DNA from: Hofstenia miamia
Taxonomy: Eukaryota > Xenacoelomorpha > Acoela
Assembly (NCBI GenBank): GCA_004352715.1
Contig: SCFE01000056.1
Span: 742,174 to 806,173 of the forward strand
Length of the DNA stretch: 64,000 nucleotides
Reading direction: 5' to 3'
Both the position numbers and the translations under genes were made by a program. Shown one piece after another: positions 57,785 through 64,000 of the stretch. Numbering within the stretch: the first letter of the stretch is position 1; every line of letters begins with the position of its first letter. Below the pieces are notes generated by a model, which searched no databases, had not been told where the DNA came from, and saw only the letters and a program-made list of their open reading frames with translations.

Positions 57785-59073
57785 GTTCAATTTTTTTTTA
57801 ACACCAGCAAGGTTGGTGACGTCTTTGTTGATATGACAAGAGTTGTGCATCATGTACACAACACTGATGGCTTTTCAAATGATTTCATATAGGCTTTCTT
57901 CCAGATCACACTTCACCTCCAGCCTGTTTCATATGGAGGGAGGAAAACCTCAGCATATGTATGAAAAGAGATCATGGTGTGAGTACTTGTTCAACAAGCT
58001 GCTCAATTGAAATAATTGTTCTACTTGTGTGATGTAATTCTGGATGTCACTGCCCAGTTTAAATGACATGTCACACAATAGAGTCTTGTACTGATGTTTA
58101 ATATGCCCTATAATGATCCTTGAAGAAGCCCACTAGCAACTGATAATCAGTTTTGATAGCACACTCAAGCATCATGTACTGATTGTAAGCCAAGCTACTT
58201 AAATACAGTGGAAACTGAGACACTGCAGACTCTTGAGAATTTTTGTATTGCTTCATGGTGAGTTTGAACAAGAAAAACCACTCATCAAAAGACTGGGACA
58301 TGGCTGGTAAATTTAGGAAGAACTGAATGTTTGCTGAACACTTGTGCTTGCCTGCTCAATTCAAGAGAGAGAATGGATTTCTGGAATCTAGGTTGACATT
58401 GACTGCTCAAATTTCCAGCATTTGCCTGAAACAGGCTTGTGTCACTGACATGCTCTTTAAATGTGGGTACTATGGTAGTGCTATGGATGACATAATCATC
58501 AGAGTGGTTTTGGGGTGACTGAACCTTGTCTTGATTGCTAGCATTATTAACAGCAGTTTTTAGTTTGTGAATCTGGAGTTCCAATTCAATTGTAGATTCC
58601 AGCATCTGCCTCTCCATTCTCTGATAAGCAACATGCTGAGTGTTGATTTTGGCTAGAAGAGACTCCACATGGCATTCACTCTCCATTCTCATTGCCACTT
58701 GCTGAGACAAGGCATCTTTTAGATGTTTGATTTCTACTTGCTGAGTGTTGAAATAGGGAATAGATTGTTTAACTGCACTACTATAACTGTAGGGATGAGC
58801 AGGAATTGGTGGAGCATTCTGGGTATTCAATATGCATTGAACATTTTGGTGATACTCTGGACTAATGTTGCTGGCATTACTGTAAGGTGCAGTTGACATA
58901 TTCTGGTCCATCCTCTGTGTAACTGACATGGGTGAAGTAGGCTGAGATAAATTAAGCAAAGGTCCAATGGTACAAGGGGTAACATTCAGGCTACCAATGC
59001 TTGTACAGGGGACACTCTGAACCAGAGGAGTCCCAAAAGTAGGAAAATAAGTAACTGTATGACTCAAATCCAT
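57785..59073 (-). pseudogene. Gag polyprotein of copy A2
   Basis: The frame 58285-59073 (262 codons) has the Pro/Ser-rich N-terminus and the coiled-coil part with MRMESECHVE and QRMERQMLES. The frame 58098-58301 has the capsid region SFDEWFFLFKLTMKQY. Homology continues to 57785. It matches the gag of copy A1 nearly collinearly but has almost no CpG (I count about one against close to thirty). Confidence 0.75.
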
Positions 59074-59079
59074 AGTAAA

Positions 59080-59489
59080 CTAAGAACAGAACAATAACTT
59101 CCAATAACTGACAGTTGAGAGCACTTCCACAAACACAAAAACACAAAACAAAACATGCAGCTTGTAGAAGTAACCAATAAAAACCCAAATGGGGGACATG
59201 GCAGTATTTGGTAATAAATCCAACACATAAAGCACTGAGAAAATAAGGACTTTAACAAATGGCACCAACCAAACAAGACACACTAAGAATTTCATTGTCA
59301 ACATCCAGGGGTGGAGAAGTTATGTTACACATTGATTGGTAGACTTGCAATGAAGTCCTACAGTGGTCAGGGGAAACAACTATCCCAGCTGATACATACC
59401 AATGCAAAAAACCAACTCACATCCAAACCATCAAAAGAAACAACAAAAAAGTAGACAGTTATCATGTCAGTGTCCTGTCACAGTCACTA
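59080..59489 (-). other. 5' leader of copy A2
   Basis: Non-coding leader, close to 33660-34046 of copy A1. After the LTR the minus strand reads TAGTGACTGTGACAGG, which does not start with the usual TGG, so I could not assign the primer tRNA. Confidence 0.5.
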
Positions 59490-60323
59490 TGTAGAATCAT
59501 GGGCTGTAATAGTGATTTAACTAGAAAACTAATTGATTTGGCAGAAGGTTTTAAGTAGTGTTAATACAAAGACAGCCCTGATTCCAGAAGTTAGAATAGC
59601 AGAGAACTTATAGATATAACATTGGTAATTCATCCAAGTAAGTAGTTACTTTAGGTAACATCCAAGAGGACCAATTCATATGGCTTCCAGCCAGAGCAAA
59701 GTATCCAGAACAAAAGAAAGCTCTCTAACTGATAGTCATTAATGCCAGACATTCACAATAGCCAACAGCATAGTATCATCACAGTGTTGTAATTTATAAG
59801 TGCAGGTATGTGTTGAACATTGAACAAGAGGTTTATTATTACCCTATACCTAACTGTATACATAACCTAAATGGTCCACAATTTGGGCTGGATAATCTGA
59901 AAGACCTCCAGGAGTTAAGTGTTGCCCCATACTTGAGAAAGCACTCCCAAATTGTCACCTGACTTAAGCAATTATTTTCATGCCAAAAAATGATAAAAGG
60001 TAAATACAGAGGTAAAACAGTAGTTGAAGCTAGATAAAATCTATTAACCTTTCTCAACAAGTTTGCTCAGTTTTATACAAAAATGAGATCATTACCTGCC
60101 TTTGTTTACACTTAAATTGTTAACATAAATTAATCATACTACACAATTTGTTTCCCTCATAAATTAAATTTGAGCAACACAAATCAGCACCATCAAGGGG
60201 ACAATAAACTAGCAATAGCAAACTAAGATCGAAATTATGAATGTGATGTCAAGCTGATGTAAATACAAAAATTAAAATAAATGCTCTATAATATTTCACA
60301 AATTTTCCCTGAGTGACTCTACA
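59490..60323 (-). repeat. Complete LTR of family A (834 bp)
   Basis: TGTAGAATCATGGGCTG to GAGTGACTCTACA. It serves as the 5' LTR for gag on its left, and a polypurine tract and ORF end lie on its right. It is nearly identical to 34047-34855. Confidence 0.85.
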
Positions 60324-60338
60324 CATCTCCCCCTTGCT
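60324..60338 (-). promoter_or_regulatory. Polypurine tract
   Basis: The minus strand reads AGCAAGGGGGAGATG directly before the LTR start TGTAGAG. This is the expected plus-strand primer at the 3' end of an LTR element, so the LTR is also a 3' LTR for the element on the right. Confidence 0.65.
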
Positions 60339-60360
60339 CAATTTAATTTTCAGACAATAG

Positions 60361-62240
60361 CTAGAGCACAGGCCCAGAGACTATATTTTGGGTGGCTGTT
60401 ATCATCTTGATGGCTAGTTCACCTTCCCACATGTGGACTTCAGTGTACTGTGGCTCCCTGGTAACCTGCATCAGCACCTCTCTCTGAGTAACCACTTTGT
60501 CTTTTAACTGGAAGAACTTGATAGTTGGCATCTTTGAACTGATTGGGCAATTGTGTCTCAGGTTATTTAAGCACTGTGTAAAGGCATCATAAAATTGTTC
60601 ATACAGCTTGAGCCCCTTTAGGGCGATCATTAGGGTCATATTGGCATCTGTGTCTGATGTATGGGCATCATCAGCACTAATCTCCATATCTAGGTAGAAA
60701 TGCAGGAACACTACCTTCAATGAGCCCATCGTGGTGGCATGATCAACAAATAGTGAACAGAAATCTTGAACCTGGCTTAGGGTCATTTGATCTGGATCTG
60801 ACACATTGGCTCTGATCATTGTAATGATTTCAATTTGTTTGGTGACATCATAATACCTGGTTATATTTTCCATGCTGTTTANNNNNNNNNNNNNNNNNNN
60901 NNNNNNNNNNNNNNNNNNNNNNNNNNNNNNNNNNNNNNNNNNNNNNNNNNNNNNNNNNNNNNNNNNNNNNNNNNNNNNNNNNNNNNNNNNNNNNNNNNNN
61001 NNNNNNNNNNNNNNNNNNNNNNNNNNNNNNNNNNNNNNNNNNNNNNNNNNNNNNNNNNNNNNNNNNNNNNNNNNNNNNNNNNNNNNNNNNNNNNNNNNNN
61101 NNNNNNNNNNNNNNNNNNNNNNNNNNNNNNNNNNNNNNNNNNNNNNNNNNNNNNNNNNNNNNNNNNNNNNNNNNNNNNNNNNNNNNNNNNNNNNNNNNNN
61201 NNNNNNNNNNNNNNNNNNNNNNNNNNNNNNNNNNNNNNNNNNNNNNNNNNNNNNNNNNNNNNNNNNNNNNNNNNNNNNNNNNNNNNNNNNNNNNNNNNNN
61301 NNNNNNNNNNNNNNNNNNNNNNNNNNNNNNNNNNNNNNNNNNNNNNNNNNNNNNNNNNNNNNNNNNNNNNNNNNNNNNATATATATATATATATATATAT
61401 GTATACAATGTACTTGCATAGATTAAATATAAAATGCAAATATAATTTACTGGCCAAAACAGGCTGAAAACCAGCCGGCTGGTATTAGATGTTGCTGGCC
61501 AACTACTGGCCCTGGCCTAAAAATTTCCGGCCTGTTCCAACTCTGGGCAGAATTAGTGGTGTCATCAAATAAGGCAGTGGGATGCAGAGAAGGTTGTTTT
61601 TCTTGATGTTGTTTTCCAACTGGACAAAACTGGACTTGTTCTGAAGGGAGGCTGTTCCAATTGTAACAGGGTAGTTTATCTTGGCATCCTTGATGGAATC
61701 CCAAAAAGCACTGCAGAGGCCATGGCTCCATAAATTTTCAATTTGAGTGGTGGAGAGACAAAGGTGGGCAGTGGTACAAGCTCTTCTTTAGTTAGCATCT
61801 CCATGAGGCACCATTTCATGAGGCCTGGAATATCATTGTCACTTTTGGTCTCAATAATGTAATCAACTATCACTGGTTTTTCTGTGAATTCTTCTGGATC
61901 ATTAGGATTCATTCATTATTAGTAAGAGACCAGGTGGGTGTGAGCTTGGGTGAGACTGTGACCCTGGAAAGCTTTTCTAGTGTTTACCTCAATAGCTGAG
62001 GAGGATAAGAGCTCTTCCTCATGGTAAAATTGTTCAGGCACTTTCATGGTCTGCCTAAAACAGTGATTGGGATGACCTCGCCATCCTTGGTAGCTTGTTG
62101 CTGGGTTTGTGTAAGTTTACTGTACCTGCACTCAGGATAATTGAGCTGTTACAGGTTGAATAAGATTTCCATGCAGTTCAGGACATCATAGTGACCAACC
62201 AATTCAATGAACTGTTTAATGGGGCCATATTCACAGTGCA
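60361..62240 (-). pseudogene. Retroelement 3'-terminal ORF (ORF3, C-terminal part), broken and gapped
   Basis: Minus-strand frames at 62240-62160 (decayed), 61676-61912, 61447-61731 and 60361-60881 read in order towards the polypurine tract. The last, about 170 codons, has MENITRYYDVTKQIEIITMI, an acidic SADDAHTSDTDAN stretch and ends NIVSGPVL 38 bases from the LTR. I recognise no family and see no membrane segment. Its position suggests the 3' end of the same ORF that starts after integrase in copy A2. A 497-N gap and a (TA)n tract interrupt it. Confidence 0.45.
60882..61378. other. Assembly gap, 497 N, beside a (TA)n tract
   Basis: The gap ends in a TA microsatellite (61379-61400), so the region was probably hard to assemble. 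Confidence 0.95.
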
Positions 62241-64000
62241 TGAGTCAAGTCATACACAGAGGTGTGTACTCAGAGTTAAGAGAAGGAAACTTGGTCTCAG
62301 CAGTAGTAGTACTACTTCTTTCATGTATATAATCTTATTATTTGTTTATATACTATTAATATTCAAGTATTTAATTATAAAATATATTGTTTTTCTGATC
62401 ATCTGAAAATTTTTCTTATAATAATCTAATTTAAAATTCATTGGTAATGTTAATTTACAATAAGTACATTACATTATAATGTTTTTCTATGAATTGCATT
62501 ATTCTTTAGTTGAATGCTCTCCATAATATCCGACAAAATGACAAAAAATTTTTCACTTATTTTATTTTTAGTAAATAAATAAGGGACTAAAAGTAAACAT
62601 GTATTTCTAATTTAGGCTATTTGACATAAATGCAGGTGAAATTGATAAACTTCAACATGCTAAGCTTACATTGGAATATTTTTAAAATAATATAATATAG
62701 TTGTATAGTTGTACTTGGTGTGTCTATAAAGTAAAAAGATGATTATTTTTACTAGATGGTTGTGTGTATAAGATTCATTGTAGTCCAAATAATAGACCTA
62801 TGGCTTTTGTGAGTTGAGTTCAGTTAATTAAATCTACTTCAGTTACCTATCTCAAAGTCATACACATCATGATTCTAGACAGTTTTTGTGCTGGGCAACA
62901 ATGGAATTTTGTAAAGAGAAAGCTCACTTTTACACCTATGTGGAGATGAAAAATGGCATCAGTGACTAAGCAATCCATGAAAAGTTGACTACAGCTTTTC
63001 CTGATGCTGCTCCAAGTTAATCCACTATGTCTCTCTATTGCAAAAACTTCAGGAATAATTCCTGCACAAGTTGGTGTGACCTTCCACGCAGTAGATGACA
63101 GGACATCTCAAAGTGATGAAAACATTGGAAGGATGCAACAAATGGCTTATATTGGAAACAATGAATTTGTACCCTTAATATGCATATTAATATGGTATTT
63201 TCATAATCTAGACTAATATTTGAATAAATTAATGTGCAAATGGTACAATGTGTCATTTATTAACTATGCAAGTCGGTCTAAAATTATGATATTTGATCAT
63301 ATACTAGCCAAAGCAATTACTCTACTTTTGATAAATGAAAGAATACTTAATAATATTTTAATCATTTATATTTCAAAATATATGTATATTTCAAAATTTG
63401 CAATTAAAAAATAATGTATTTTTTCTTAGAGTTATAACTATTTAACTTTCAAGTCTCCTAAATAATTAAATTTAATTAAAATTTCTGTTGTTAATTATTC
63501 AAAGTGCAATATTAATTAAATTATCTTAAGATTTTACCACAATATTTTTTCCTGATAGACATAGTAAGCATTTGTATTTTGGTAATTTATCTAATTTGAT
63601 TTTAATACAAGCATAGAATGTTTTTATAATTCATAAAAAATATATGTTTTAGTTGAATAGCAAATAGCAATTATTACTAGCAATCAAAGTTGCAACTAGG
63701 TCTGTGGCTCATAGATTTTCTGGCATGTCATTTTTGTTAACTCCGAGTCTACATTCACAATTATTGAAATTATTTAAACAATAGGCTCATCTCAAAAAAT
63801 TCTGAATAGTTTCAATGGAGTCAGAAGTTTTCATGTAGATATTCGCTTGTTTCTGTAACAGGGATTTGCGAATTTCCTTGTTTCATTTCGAAATTTAATC
63901 TGAATATTCAGGCAATGTATTTGCAAATCCGAATTCAAATCCAAAATTTGAATTCTTTTGCGTAATAACTTACATATCAAAAGCATCTGTTGTTAATAGT
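62241..64000. other. AT-rich sequence, nothing recognised
   Basis: Frames of 60-73 codons occur but none resembles a known family. CpG dinucleotides become more frequent again towards the end, so the retroelement nest probably ends near 62.2 kb. Confidence 0.45.

Larger units (their letters stand above)
52815..60323 (-). mobile_element. Ty3/gypsy-type element, copy A2 (LTR-gag-pol-ORF3, decayed)
   Basis: On the minus strand the order is LTR (59490-60323), leader, gag, degenerate zinc knuckle, post-protease linker, RT, RNase H, integrase and an additional ORF. RT before integrase places it in Ty3/gypsy (Metaviridae-like). The protease core appears deleted. Many frameshifts and stops make it inactive. 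No 3' LTR in the matching orientation is present at its left end. Confidence 0.8.

Noticed and set aside
1-64000. CRISPR arrays, bacterial operons or phage-like modules
   Set aside because: The window has introns, LTR and Tc1-type elements and no operon-like gene spacing; no spaced direct-repeat array was found.

Overview
The window looks like unique-sequence plus transposon-rich DNA from an AT-rich invertebrate animal, in a draft scaffold. It has large introns with GT...AG boundaries, a COA3 gene, Tc1-type and Ty3/gypsy-type elements, a LINE remnant, several foldback MITEs and many (TA)n tracts. I cannot name the species. Four gaps are exactly 1000 N, so they are probably placeholders of unknown size. 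Several gaps are flanked by copies of the same sequence, which points to a heterozygous diploid and to local misassembly.

Region by region: 1-16 kb is mostly gene-poor, with foldback elements (3924-4287, 10433-10625), a cluster of CATCATATGATG palindromes (7525-7672), and the last coding exon of the mitochondrial cytochrome c oxidase assembly factor COA3 on the minus strand (11079-11309). 16-20 kb holds a retroposon tail, two gaps and a hAT-like MITE with an 8-bp target duplication. 20.4-21.7 kb is a nearly complete Tc1-like transposon.

22-38.9 kb carries the main host gene, which no single reading frame shows. Three plus-strand exons (21994-22209, 28372-28731, 37978-38892) join in phase 0 into a predicted 496-residue protein. 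It has an N-terminal helical part, a TIR-like domain with a conserved Trp-Glu at the expected catalytic position, and a C-terminal TPR array. Its second intron holds a broken Tc3-like transposon. That transposon is itself interrupted at 29091-36172 by gap-bounded contigs: one is a near-copy of 22975-23954, the other carries retroelement gag and an LTR. This 7 kb insert is probably a scaffolding error.

39-43.4 kb has a LINE reverse-transcriptase remnant and two foldback structures with telomere-like CCCTAA cores. 43.4-62.2 kb is a nest of related Ty3/gypsy-type LTR elements, nearly all coding on the minus strand: an element deleted for RT and integrase (43430-47714), a small TRIM-like element (47715-48654) inside a 640-bp tandem duplication, LTRs in opposite orientations, a gag-RT-RNaseH-integrase copy with an additional ORF after integrase (52815-60323), and a second copy of the 3' end (60361-62240). 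This block is strikingly poor in CpG, and key catalytic codons look lost through CpG-type transitions, which suggests past cytosine methylation. 62.2-64 kb shows nothing I recognise.
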